A DNA stretch of 12,911 nucleotides from Phycisphaerae bacterium (GTDB lineage Bacteria > Planctomycetota > Phycisphaerae > Sedimentisphaerales > SG8-4): NCBI GenBank assembly GCA_030614945.1, contig JAUXAH010000025.1:1-12911 (forward strand). Direction: 5' to 3'. The position numbers and the translations under genes are program-made. The notes beneath the pieces were generated by a model. The model ran no database searches and had not been told where the DNA came from. It saw nothing but the letters and a program-made list of their open reading frames with translations. Positions within the stretch are counted from its first letter, which is position 1, and each line of letters begins with the position of its first letter. Positions 6,603-12,835 of this stretch are shown one piece after another.

Positions 6603-6634
6603 AATCAACCACTATTATCCCGATTGCCGTTTGT

Positions 6635-6662
6635 CGAGAATCGAGAATCGAGTATCGAGCAT
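6635..6662. repeat. CGAGNAT heptad array
   Basis: Four consecutive heptads read CGAGAAT, CGAGAAT, CGAGTAT, CGAGCAT. The array lies about 33 bases upstream of the GAF/PP2C gene. The same heptad family makes up the longer array at 7781-7822. Confidence 0.75.
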
Positions 6663-6722
6663 GGATTATACGGCACTTTATGCTCCTGGTGAACCCTAAT
6701 TTATTTCGCCATCATTCGCTTG

Positions 6723-6752
6723 CCCCGAAGGTTGGCCGTTGGGCTTTCGGAG
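6723..6752. repeat. Second copy of the TTGGCCGTTGG-loop hairpin
   Basis: The arms CCCCGAAGG and CTTTCGGAG enclose a 12-base loop TTGGCCGTTGGG that matches the loop at 2913-2924 in 11 of 12 bases. The stem differs from the first copy but still pairs, with one mismatch and one G-T wobble, as expected for a dispersed structured element. Confidence 0.65.
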
Positions 6753-6803
6753 CTTGTATCAAAAATCGTTTTAGGTTACGATATTATGTTGTTGGTTTGA
6801 ATG

Positions 6804-6838
6804 CGCAATACGATATACGCAATACGCAATACGAGAAA
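6804..6838. repeat. CGCAATA heptad array abutting the acylphosphatase start
   Basis: Five heptads read CGCAATA, CGATATA, CGCAATA, CGCAATA, CGAGAAA. The last base of the array is the A of the acylphosphatase ATG, so the array fills the ribosome-binding region. Confidence 0.75.
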
Positions 6839-7107
6839 TGACTGCTAAACATATAATTTTTATCGGCCAGGTCCAGGGTGTCGGCTTTCGCTTCACCGCC
6901 TTTCGTATAGCCAACCGCTATAAGCTGACCGGCTTTGTCCGCAACGCACCTGAGGGCACCGTTGAAATGCTCGCCCAGGGCCGTCCTGACGACATTGCCG
7001 ATTGCATCCGGGACATCGAAGACGCCTTTACCGGCTACATAAGAGAGACCAAAATCGAACAAGTTACCTTCAACCCCCAATACACAGACTTCAAAATTAC
7101 ATTTTAA
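6838..7107 (+). CDS. acyP: Acylphosphatase
   Basis: This is a complete 89-residue acylphosphatase, which hydrolyses acyl phosphates to a carboxylate and phosphate in the cytoplasm. Both family signatures are present: GQVQGVGFR (residues 10-18) with the phosphate-binding Arg18, and GFVRNAPEGTVEMLAQG with the catalytic Asn36. The length is typical. It is the first plus-strand gene after a minus-strand block and stands alone, ending in a terminator hairpin at 7178. The ATG is directly preceded by an array of CGCAATA-type heptads and has no recognisable Shine-Dalgarno sequence. No other start in frame would keep the first beta strand. Confidence 0.93.
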   Translation: MTAKHIIFIGQVQGVGFRFTAFRIANRYKLTGFVRNAPEGTVEMLAQGRPDDIADCIRDIEDAFTGYIRETKIEQVTFNPQYTDFKITF

Positions 7108-7177
7108 TCAATCGCCAACTGCTCACTCCCACAAGGCCAGAAAACAAAACCAAAAGAAGAATAGCTGCCCAAAAACA

Positions 7178-7212
7178 AAAGGCCTGTCTTTGCGGCAGGC
7201 CTTTCCAATTTT
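7178..7212 (+). terminator. Intrinsic terminator after acyP, possibly bidirectional
   Basis: AAAGGCCTG (7178-7186) pairs with CAGGCCTTT (7196-7204) around a 9-base loop, and a T-run follows at 7208-7212. The complementary strand also continues into a T-rich stretch, so it may serve the converging remnant gene at 7232 as well. Confidence 0.75.
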
Positions 7213-7231
7213 TATCTCTGATGTTTTATGG

Positions 7232-7651
7232 CTATCGCAACACGTCTTCGCCCTCTTCAGTTTCGACGGGCTTGACATCCGTCTTTTTCATCAGTCGTTT
7301 GGCCTTCGATATCAAATCGACCAGCTCAATCACATCCGCATCACCCTTGAATTCTCTGCTGAGCTGCTGGGCACGCTCGAGCGCTCTCTCAAGCGTTGCG
7401 CCTTTGGCCCAGTAGCTTTTGCGAAGAATCTCGGCAAATTCAGCAACAGTTGCGGCAAGCTTAAATTCGCTGCTCGAACCACCAAAACTCTCATTGAAAT
7501 CGCCCGCAGCCATAGGACTCTTGAACTCGGTTACCGCTGTCGTATCGGCGTGTTTATAGCGGACATAAGTGGTGGCGACGGTGCCTTTTTTGTCGGGCCA
7601 CCCAGGAATTCCCCCCACATATCGGCATCGCCTGCAGATATTCCCGTCCAA
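7232..7651 (-). pseudogene. C-terminal remnant of a YfbK-like von Willebrand factor A protein (DUF3520)
   Basis: The minus-strand frame encodes 139 residues, but only about residues 20-139 look like a protein domain: YVRYKHADTTAVTEF, then SSEFKLAATVAEFAEILR, ATLERALERAQQL and a closing helix with ELVDLISKAKRL. This matches the C-terminal DUF3520 domain of YfbK-like proteins, which normally follows a complete von Willebrand factor A domain in a protein of several hundred residues. Here the frame opens just after a TAA, its only upstream start is a TTG without a ribosome binding site, and the first 20 residues are Cys/Arg-rich and not family-like. I therefore read it as a decayed gene that has lost its N-terminal part, with recognisable sequence starting near 7585. 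An expressed stand-alone domain is less likely. Confidence 0.7.
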
Positions 7652-7780
7652 CTTCGTTGGTTAGACTGCTCAGTCACTTTCTTGAACGTCCCTTTCTGGT
7701 ACCAGCTTCTACTAACTATTATGCGCGCAAAAAGCAAATTGCTCACACATTTTTAATATTTCCTGACGCATCCCCCAACA

Positions 7781-7822
7781 CGAGCAACGAGCATCGAGTA
7801 TCGAGCATCGAGAATCGAGATA
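7781..7822. repeat. CGAGNAT heptad array, six units
   Basis: Consecutive heptads read CGAGCAA, CGAGCAT, CGAGTAT, CGAGCAT, CGAGAAT, CGAGATA. A 12-base part (7798-7809, GTATCGAGCATC) is repeated in inverted orientation at 7880-7891, on the other side of the promoter. Confidence 0.8.
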
Positions 7823-7837
7823 TTTTCCCCAACCAGC

Positions 7838-7866
7838 TTGACACAAAAGGATTGTCCGGCTAAACT
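7838..7866 (+). promoter_or_regulatory. Sigma-70-like promoter for the small membrane protein gene
   Basis: A consensus -35 TTGACA (7838-7843) is followed, after exactly 17 bases, by TAAACT (7861-7866), which matches four of six -10 positions. Transcription would start near 7873 and give a leader of about 63 bases before the start codon at 7936. The leader contains a CTCGAT/ATCGAG hairpin (7884-7901). Confidence 0.5.
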
Positions 7867-7935
7867 GACCCTGATACTGGATGCTCGATACGGGAATCGA
7901 GAATAAGACTGGATAAATCTGGAGAGGATATCGAA

Positions 7936-8100
7936 ATGCTTGCCCTGTTAGAAGTAAGTCTCGTTAGGCACACATTGAGTTGTCAAGAGGAACTTCTAAC
8001 GGGGCTGGCTGTACTCTTCGGTCAAGGTGAAGTACTGGTAATCGTTATCATCACTGCGCTTGTGCTCTTTCTGATCCTCCGCCGACGCCAAAAACGCTGA
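7936..8100 (+). CDS. Small single-pass membrane protein, unknown family
   Basis: This is a 54-residue frame starting at ATG 7936, with GGAGAGG 8 bases upstream, one of the best ribosome binding sites in the window, and a promoter further upstream. The N-terminal half is amphipathic (MLALLEVSLVRHTLS). The C-terminal half is one membrane segment, VLVIVIITALVLFLIL (residues 33-48), followed by the basic tail RRRQKR, predicting a cytoplasmic C-terminus. The FGQGEVLVIVI segment superficially recalls TatA, but the rest of that family's pattern is missing. The early coding sequence contains a 13-bp stem with one wobble (7943-7955 with 7992-8004). The stop lies 15 bases from the converging stop of the next gene. 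I do not recognise the family; that it is a real gene rests on the promoter, ribosome binding site and membrane profile. Confidence 0.6.
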   Translation: MLALLEVSLVRHTLSCQEELLTGLAVLFGQGEVLVIVIITALVLFLILRRRQKR

Positions 8101-8102
8101 TA

Positions 8103-8116
8103 CGCAATACGAACAT
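8103..8116. repeat. Short CGCAATA heptad pair between two converging stops
   Basis: Two heptads, CGCAATA and CGAACAT, fill almost the whole 15-base gap between converging genes. They match the arrays at 3803 and 6804, but two units alone are weak evidence. Confidence 0.4.
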
Positions 8117-8895
8117 CATTCTCCGAGATGTCGGACCACCCCAAGTTTTCGAGGCACAACCAGGTCCGCCTTCCTGGCCGATTGGTCTTCTTTCACTTTG
8201 TAATTAACGTCCATAATTTCAATAAACTCGGCTGTATACTCCTTCAACACGCCGCAATATTCGAATATCTTATCACCTTTAATCAGCTCAAGCACAACCT
8301 TGCTGCCGATATACCTCTCTAATAATGGCTCGAAGGAAGTCCCCACCGAACCCATCAATTCCTGCTTCATCCGCGAGACGTATTTATCTTGAGAAGTCAG
8401 CACCGCCCCGGCTGGAGTGGCTTTTTTGGCCTGACTGATTAACAGATTTACCACCTCCATCACCGAATCTCTCACCGTCTTGAAGACGTTTTGTATTTTT
8501 CTTTTAACCTTTCGCAGCAGTGTCGGATGATAGGTCCTTTTTAATTCCTTCTCTCTTTCTTTTCTATTACTTTCGCTCAATTCATCGTGGTAGCGAATCA
8601 AGGCCGCAATATTAGGATACTCGTATTTATATAGAATATAGCTGGTCTCATCGTGCCCCTCTTGGTCTTTGTGCTTTGTCGGGTAAACGAATTCCAGCCC
8701 GGTATTTTCCACGTTCAATTTACCCCAGATTGTCTTGCCCGATGTCTCTTCCAGCGTTACCATATTCCGCCCAAAATCCTTCAGGCATTTATCCCTGCTT
8801 CTTCTTCTGATAAAAGCGCCAACGCCCGTAGCCAGGACAATAAAAATTATAGTTATTGCTGCATAAGGTATCGTTACGGCAAAAATATAAGGCAT
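8116..8895 (-). CDS. Membrane-anchored protein of unknown function
   Basis: This is a 259-residue protein with one N-terminal membrane segment (about residues 5-27) followed by RRRSRDK, so the bulk should face the cytoplasm. A domain with FGRNMVTLEETSGKTIWGKLNVENTGLEFVYP comes next, an LSm/SH3-barrel-like pattern by eye. A charged, probably helical region (residues about 105-150) leads to a second beta-rich part, SKVVLELIKGDKIFEYCGVLKEYTAEFIEIMDV (about 200-232), and a short tail. GGGGAG lies 8 bases before the ATG, so the start is good. It sits alone between repeat-rich spacers and converges on the small membrane protein gene. I recall no named family with certainty; the two 'modify, then GVLKEYTAEFIE' segments hint at duplicated small beta-barrels. 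It could be C-terminally shortened, which I cannot test. Confidence 0.75.
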   Translation of the reverse strand: MPYIFAVTIPYAAITIIFIVLATGVGAFIRRRSRDKCLKDFGRNMVTLEETSGKTIWGKLNVENTGLEFVYPTKHKDQEGHDETSYILYKYEYPNIAALIRYHDELSESNRKEREKELKRTYHPTLLRKVKRKIQNVFKTVRDSVMEVVNLLISQAKKATPAGAVLTSQDKYVSRMKQELMGSVGTSFEPLLERYIGSKVVLELIKGDKIFEYCGVLKEYTAEFIEIMDVNYKVKEDQSARKADLVVPRKLGVVRHLGE

Positions 8896-8983
8896 AATAA
8901 ACTCCCCTTAAAACAGTCTCCAAAATTTTAGATAAGTCTCTGATTCTTCCGAAGTTAGAAGCATTTAAGCGAAGTATCCCACA

Positions 8984-9130
8984 TAACCGTTCACGATGGC
9001 AAAACGGCGTTTTCGTGTCATTGCGAGGCCTTTAGGCCGAAGCAATCTCAAATTTTCGCAGCAGAGAGATTGCCTCGCTCGCAATGACATAAAACGGCCA
9101 AAATTCAGCATATTGACCCGTGAACGGTTA
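8984..9130. repeat. Nested palindromic element, MITE-like
   Basis: The outer 12-bp arms are TAACCGTTCACG (8984-8995) and its exact complement (9119-9130). Inside, TGTCATTGCGAG (9016-9027) pairs with its complement at 9078-9089, and within that GCAATCTC (9042-9049) pairs with GAGATTGC (9066-9073). A GGCC-TTTA-GGCC hairpin lies at 9027-9038. The inner GTCATTGCGAG...GCAATCTC pattern resembles a dispersed intergenic repeat that I recall from many unrelated bacterial genomes. No transposase is present. Confidence 0.75.
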
Positions 9131-9151
9131 CCGTCAGCACCGCAGTCACAG

Positions 9152-9186
9152 GAAACTTGAAACTTTAAACTTAAAACTTAAAATTA
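9152..9186. repeat. AAACTT heptad array
   Basis: Five heptads read GAAACTT, GAAACTT, TAAACTT, AAAACTT, AAAATTA. The period of 7 is the same as in the other arrays, although the sequence is unrelated. Confidence 0.75.
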
Positions 9187-9241
9187 GTCGACGCCGGCCA
9201 TATAATAACCAGAACCATCAGCGCTGTCAAATCAAAACCTC

Positions 9242-9269
9242 ACACGAGACACGAAATACGAGATACAAT
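9242..9269. repeat. ACACGA heptad array
   Basis: Four heptads read ACACGAG, ACACGAA, ATACGAG, ATACAAT, in the upstream region of the prolyl oligopeptidase gene. Confidence 0.65.
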
Positions 9270-9297
9270 CCGCGGTTAACGGCGAGAAAAGTTTTAC

Positions 9298-9326
9298 TTG
9301 AAAACCCGGCACGGCCCAATTAAAGT
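9298..9326 (+). promoter_or_regulatory. Possible promoter of the prolyl oligopeptidase gene
   Basis: TTGAAA (9298-9303) and TAAAGT (9321-9326) are 17 bases apart, a fair but not strong sigma-70 match. The predicted leader would be about 80 bases. Confidence 0.25.
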
Positions 9327-9412
9327 AAGCCCGCGCTTTGGCAAGCTATGCTTCAGCCCGCCCGGAACAATAGCCAACTACTCGAATAGAACAATATAAG
9401 GTGTAGTCTATT

Positions 9413-11518
9413 ATGAAGACGTTATACATTCGCTTACTTGTTACTATGACCGTTTCCGCCGCATTATGCTGCGGATGCCAGAGACCATTCCCAACCGACA
9501 TTTATCACGGCGTCAAAGTTCCCGACCCCTACCGTTGGCTCGAAGATGCCGATTCATCTGAAACGCTGTCGTGGGTAGCGCAGCAGAACAAGTTGACCTC
9601 CGACTTCCTCACCGGCGTTAGCGCCAGAGAGAAAATCAAGGCCCGCCTGACCCATCTGTTGAATTACCCCAGGTATTCCGCTCCCTACAAAAAAGGCGAC
9701 CGTTACTTCTTCTGGAAAAATGACGGACTGCAAAATCAATCTGTCCTCTACACGCAAAAAACGCTCGAAAGCAAACCGAGCATCGTCATCAACCCCAACT
9801 TACTGAGCGAAGACGGCACCGTCGCTATAACCACCACGGCCATTAGCAAAGACGGCACCCTGCTGGCCTACGCCCTCTCCCGCAGCGGAAGCGACCGCCG
9901 AGATGTCAAAATCCGAACAATCGATTCCAGCCGGGACTACGATGAAACTCTTCAATGGTGTCGATTCGCCGACATCGCCTGGAAACACAACAACGAAGGC
10001 TTCTTTTACAATCGCTTCCCCGACCCAAACACCGTCCACCCCGAAGACCAAAGCAACTACAACCGTGTTTACTGGCACAAGCTCGGCACGCCCCAATCCG
10101 AAGACCAGCTCATTTACGAACGCCCCGACAACAAAGAATTAGACTTCTCCCCCTCCATTACCGAAGACGGCAAATTCCTCATCCTCCACGTATATCACGG
10201 CACCGACCCTAAGAATCGCGTTTATTACCGCCCTGTCGAAAGCACCGCACCATTTATCAGATTGCTCGACGACGCCGACGCCCGTTACGACTTTATTGGC
10301 AATATTGACTCGGTCTTTTACTTCAATTCCGACCTCAATGCACCACGCGGACGCATCATCGCCATCGACACCAATAATCCTGCCCCTGAAAACTGGCGCG
10401 AAATCCTCCCCCAGCAAACCGACGTCATCGATTACGTCGCCCTCATCAACAACCACTTCGTCGTCGCTTATATGCACGATGTCCACCACCAGCTCAAAAT
10501 CTATAATCTCGATGGAACTTTCGTCCGTAACATCCCCCTTCCGACCCTCGGCACAGTCGGCGGCCTCTCCGGAAAGCAAGACGACACCGAAATGTTCTTC
10601 TCTTTCACTTCTTTTCTCTTTCCCGGCACAAGCTATCGCTATGATTTTCTCACTCAGCAGTTGACAGTCGTTCACAAACCTAAAATCGATTTCGACCCTT
10701 CGCACTATGAAACCAAACAGGTATTCTATCATTCCGGAGATGGCACCCGTGTCCCTATGTTCATCACCCATAAGAAAGGTCTAAAGCTCGACGCCGGCAA
10801 CCCGACCCTGCTTTACGGCTACGGCGGATATAACATCAGCCTCAAACCATATTTTTCCGTCTACACCCTGACCTGGCTGGAGATGGGCGGCGTATATGCC
10901 GTCGCAAACTTGCGAGGAGGTGGAGAGTACGGCGAAGAATGGCACCAGGCAGGGATGCTCGACAAAAAGCAAAACGTCTTTGACGACTTTATCGCCGCCG
11001 CAGAATGGCTCATCGAAAACAAATATACTAATCCTAACAAGCTCGCCATAAGAGGCGGAAGCAATGGCGGCCTGCTCGTCGCCGCCTGCATGCTCCAGCG
11101 GCCCCGTCTCTTTGGTGCCGTCGTCTGCCAGGTCCCCGTTACCGATATGTTAAGGTACCACAAGTTCACCGTCGGCCGCTACTGGATACCGGAATACGGC
11201 AGCGCTGAAGCCACCCCGCAAGAGTTCAAGGTTTTATACGCTTATTCTCCTCTCCACAATGTCAAGACAGGCGTTGAATATCCACCTATCCTCGTTACCT
11301 CAGCCGATACTGACGACCGCGTCGTCCCCGCTCACGCCAAAAAATTCGTCGCCGCCCTCCAGGCGAAAGCCGCCGGCAAAAATCCCATTTTGCTTCGCAT
11401 CGAAACCAAAGCCGGACACGGCCGGGGCAAACCAATATCAAAAGTCATCGACGAACAGGCCGACATTTACGCCTTCCTCCTAAAGACATTAGACCTGCAA
11501 AACAATAGCGTCAAATAA
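9413..11518 (+). CDS. Prolyl oligopeptidase family serine peptidase (S9A), probable lipoprotein
   Basis: This is a complete 701-residue prolyl oligopeptidase, which cleaves short peptides after proline. Residues 1-22 form a signal sequence ending in LCCGC, an atypical lipobox with Cys22 as the likely lipidated residue, so it should act outside the cytoplasmic membrane. The family start YHGVKVPDPYRWLED (about 31-45) follows almost at once. A seven-bladed propeller domain spans roughly residues 75-430. The C-terminal alpha/beta-hydrolase domain has the full triad: Ser550 in GGSNGG, Asp634 in ADTDDRVVP and His669 in KAGHGRGKP, with Arg636 as the expected substrate-binding residue. AAGGTG lies 9 bases before the ATG. 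It stands alone and converges on the broken threonine aldolase gene. Confidence 0.95.
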   Translation: MKTLYIRLLVTMTVSAALCCGCQRPFPTDIYHGVKVPDPYRWLEDADSSETLSWVAQQNKLTSDFLTGVSAREKIKARLTHLLNYPRYSAPYKKGDRYFFWKNDGLQNQSVLYTQKTLESKPSIVINPNLLSEDGTVAITTTAISKDGTLLAYALSRSGSDRRDVKIRTIDSSRDYDETLQWCRFADIAWKHNNEGFFYNRFPDPNTVHPEDQSNYNRVYWHKLGTPQSEDQLIYERPDNKELDFSPSITEDGKFLILHVYHGTDPKNRVYYRPVESTAPFIRLLDDADARYDFIGNIDSVFYFNSDLNAPRGRIIAIDTNNPAPENWREILPQQTDVIDYVALINNHFVVAYMHDVHHQLKIYNLDGTFVRNIPLPTLGTVGGLSGKQDDTEMFFSFTSFLFPGTSYRYDFLTQQLTVVHKPKIDFDPSHYETKQVFYHSGDGTRVPMFITHKKGLKLDAGNPTLLYGYGGYNISLKPYFSVYTLTWLEMGGVYAVANLRGGGEYGEEWHQAGMLDKKQNVFDDFIAAAEWLIENKYTNPNKLAIRGGSNGGLLVAACMLQRPRLFGAVVCQVPVTDMLRYHKFTVGRYWIPEYGSAEATPQEFKVLYAYSPLHNVKTGVEYPPILVTSADTDDRVVPAHAKKFVAALQAKAAGKNPILLRIETKAGHGRGKPISKVIDEQADIYAFLLKTLDLQNNSVK

Positions 11519-11530
11519 CCCCTGGAAGTT

Positions 11531-11577
11531 TGTCATCCTGAGCACAGCGAAGATTGTAGGGTGGGCTTCAGCCCACC
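11531..11577. repeat. TGTCATCCTGAG motif and GGTGGGC hairpin between converging genes
   Basis: TGTCATCCTGAG (11531-11542) is a variant of the repeat motif at 9016-9027 and 2934-2945. It is followed by a hairpin, GGTGGGC-TTCA-GCCCACC (11560-11577). No T-run follows, so this looks like dispersed repeat DNA, although the hairpin could act as a weak bidirectional terminator. Confidence 0.6.
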
Positions 11578-11585
11578 AATCCCAA

Positions 11586-12093
11586 CTACGACTCCTTCAT
11601 TACCTCACCCAGCGCCGCCAGGGCCGCATCAATATCCTCGGAGCCGATGCCATAATGAGTTACCATCCGAAGGCGGGATGGCACTGTACAAAATAGCCGG
11701 ATTCCCTTTTTACCAAGTTCTGTTACCAGCTCCTCCGCCGTCAGCCGGTCGCTGACAAGCTCGAAATAGACGATATTCGTCTGCGTCCCTGCCGGGTCAA
11801 TCGATAATCCGGGGATACGTGCGATACCTTCAGCCAGACGGCGAGCATTTATATGGTCTTCCGCCAATCTATCTACCATCTGTTCCAGAGCTGTAATACC
11901 CGCCGCTGCGATGACACCCGCCTGGCGCATCCCGCCGCCCAATACCTTACGCGTCCGCCGCGCCTCGGCGATGAACTCGCCGGAACCACAGACCACCGAA
12001 CACGTCATCGCCCAGCTCGGCGTGATACACCGCCTCTCGCATCGCCGGCGTCGGCAAGGTAACGGTGTCACTGCGCAAATCAATCATCTTCAT
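11586..12093 (-). pseudogene. ltaE: Threonine aldolase with internal deletion and frameshift
   Basis: Intact low-specificity threonine aldolases are PLP enzymes of about 340 residues that split threonine to glycine and acetaldehyde. Here a proper start exists at 12093 (GGGAG 7 bases upstream), encoding [14 protein letters not shown] and on to GDDVFG, a perfect family N-terminus of 33 residues. At 11994-11999 the sequence jumps, in another frame, to [15 protein letters not shown] and the normal C-terminal part (137 residues, including LGGGMRQAG). About 170 residues are missing between them, including the region with the PLP-binding lysine. The junction bases TCGGTG fit both sides, as expected for a deletion between short direct repeats. 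The frame change prevents even a shortened in-frame product. The enzyme is therefore inactive, unless this is an assembly error. Confidence 0.85.
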
Positions 12094-12151
12094 CAGTTAT
12101 CTCCCACGCGAAAATATGGGAAATCGGACAATACCGAACACAGCTACTTAT

Positions 12152-12181
12152 AGTATATTGTAGCTTTCTCTTATTGACCAA
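12152..12181 (-). promoter_or_regulatory. Possible promoter of the threonine aldolase gene
   Basis: On the minus strand TTGGTC (12181-12176) and TATACT (12157-12152) are separated by 18 bases. This would start transcription about 50 bases before the ltaE start codon. The -10 is good and the -35 is weak. Confidence 0.35.
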
Positions 12182-12208
12182 ACGGCCTACTACAAGAGAA
12201 ACGTAGGG

Positions 12209-12811
12209 CTATTTGCCTTTTCGAAACGGCCTGAACAGCCTTAGCAGATGCAAATCTCGCCAGCTTTTTCTAATAGGAAATATCCCCTTTTCAACAAAGC
12301 TCACTTCCTCTATAGTGTAGAATGCGTTCGGATTGAATCTTTTCACAAATTGGACCACTTTTTTAACCTCTCGCCGGGGCACGATTGTGAAAATGACTTT
12401 TATCTTTCCCAGAGTACCATATCCATCAACACTGGTAACTCCATAGTTCTCAGATTTCAGATGCTCCATTAATGGCAATGCGTCTTTCTTGGTCACAACT
12501 CGTATAAGCACCACCCCTAAGGATAATTTTCCTGCTATACAAATCCCCACATAGTTACCCATTGCAAAGCCGCCCGCGTAGGCAATATAACACGCAGGAT
12601 TGGAAAGGTTCTTCATAATCTGACCGATAGCGAGAAGCCATATCAGGATTTCAAAAAACCCAACAACAGGGGCCAGATATTTCAGCCCTCTTGAAACAAA
12701 TATGACCCGGACCGTTCCCATGCTGACATCAATGACCCTTGCCATAAAGATTAGAAACGGCAGAAGGAACCAGGTATAAAATTCCGAGTTAAAAAGCAAA
12801 AGATTACCCAT
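12209..12811 (-). CDS. UPF0316 family membrane protein (DUF5698 and DUF2179)
   Basis: This is a 200-residue protein. I use the ATG at 12811, with GAGG about 9 bases upstream, rather than an in-frame ATG at 12847 that would add 12 residues. The N-terminal half has three membrane segments: FLLPFLIFMARVIDVSMGTVRVIFVS (about 12-37), a second around FFEILIWLLAIGQIM and a third around YIAYAGGFAMGNYVGICIAG. The VIDVSMGTVRVIF block is typical of DUF5698. The C-terminal half is a soluble DUF2179 domain, including YGVTSVDGYGTLGKIKVIF and VPRREVKKVVQFVKRFNPNAFYTIEEV. DUF2179 domains are thought to bind small ligands; the cellular role of UPF0316 is unknown. It precedes the broken ltaE gene by 115 bases on the same strand. 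Confidence 0.92.
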   Translation of the reverse strand: MGNLLLFNSEFYTWFLLPFLIFMARVIDVSMGTVRVIFVSRGLKYLAPVVGFFEILIWLLAIGQIMKNLSNPACYIAYAGGFAMGNYVGICIAGKLSLGVVLIRVVTKKDALPLMEHLKSENYGVTSVDGYGTLGKIKVIFTIVPRREVKKVVQFVKRFNPNAFYTIEEVSFVEKGIFPIRKSWRDLHLLRLFRPFRKGK

Positions 12812-12835
12812 ATAGATTTTCCTCGCCCAAATAAT

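Larger units (their letters stand above)
7652..7935. other. Spacer with heptad repeats and a promoter, no gene
   Basis: No protein-like frame was found on either strand. The stretch next to the remnant gene (7652-7780) shows no recognisable trace of the missing von Willebrand factor A domain. Beyond it lie a six-unit heptad array (7781-7822), a sigma-70-like promoter (7838-7866) and a leader region with an inverted copy of the heptad sequence (7880-7891). Confidence 0.55.
8896..9412. other. 517-bp repeat-rich spacer between divergent genes
   Basis: No gene is visible here. The contents are a nested palindromic element (8984-9130), two heptad arrays (9152-9186, 9242-9269) and a possible promoter for the prolyl oligopeptidase gene (9298-9326). 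Both flanking genes read away from it, so it should hold promoters for both; I could not identify a good one for the minus-strand gene. Confidence 0.6.

Noticed and set aside
7190..7756. Plus-strand open frame of 188 codons over the yfbK-like remnant
   Set aside because: The minus-strand frame gives a recognisable DUF3520 domain; the plus product has no motif and its start overlaps the acyP terminator.
7936..8100. Small membrane protein as TatA
   Set aside because: The FG-x-GE hydrophobic start is similar, but the amphipathic helix and proline hinge typical of TatA are missing and the protein ends right after the membrane segment.
10139..10771. Minus-strand open frame of 210 codons inside the prolyl oligopeptidase gene
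   Set aside because: Acidic low-complexity product (many D, E, V) typical of the antisense of a GC-skewed coding strand; no start signals.
11560..11577. Hairpin as a strong terminator of the prolyl oligopeptidase gene
   Set aside because: The stem is good but no T-run follows on either strand, and it is joined to a repeat motif; weak termination remains possible.
11586..12083. Intact 165-residue protein from the ltaE region
   Set aside because: The first 28 residues are the out-of-frame reading of the true threonine aldolase N-terminus, so this frame is an artefact of the deletion.
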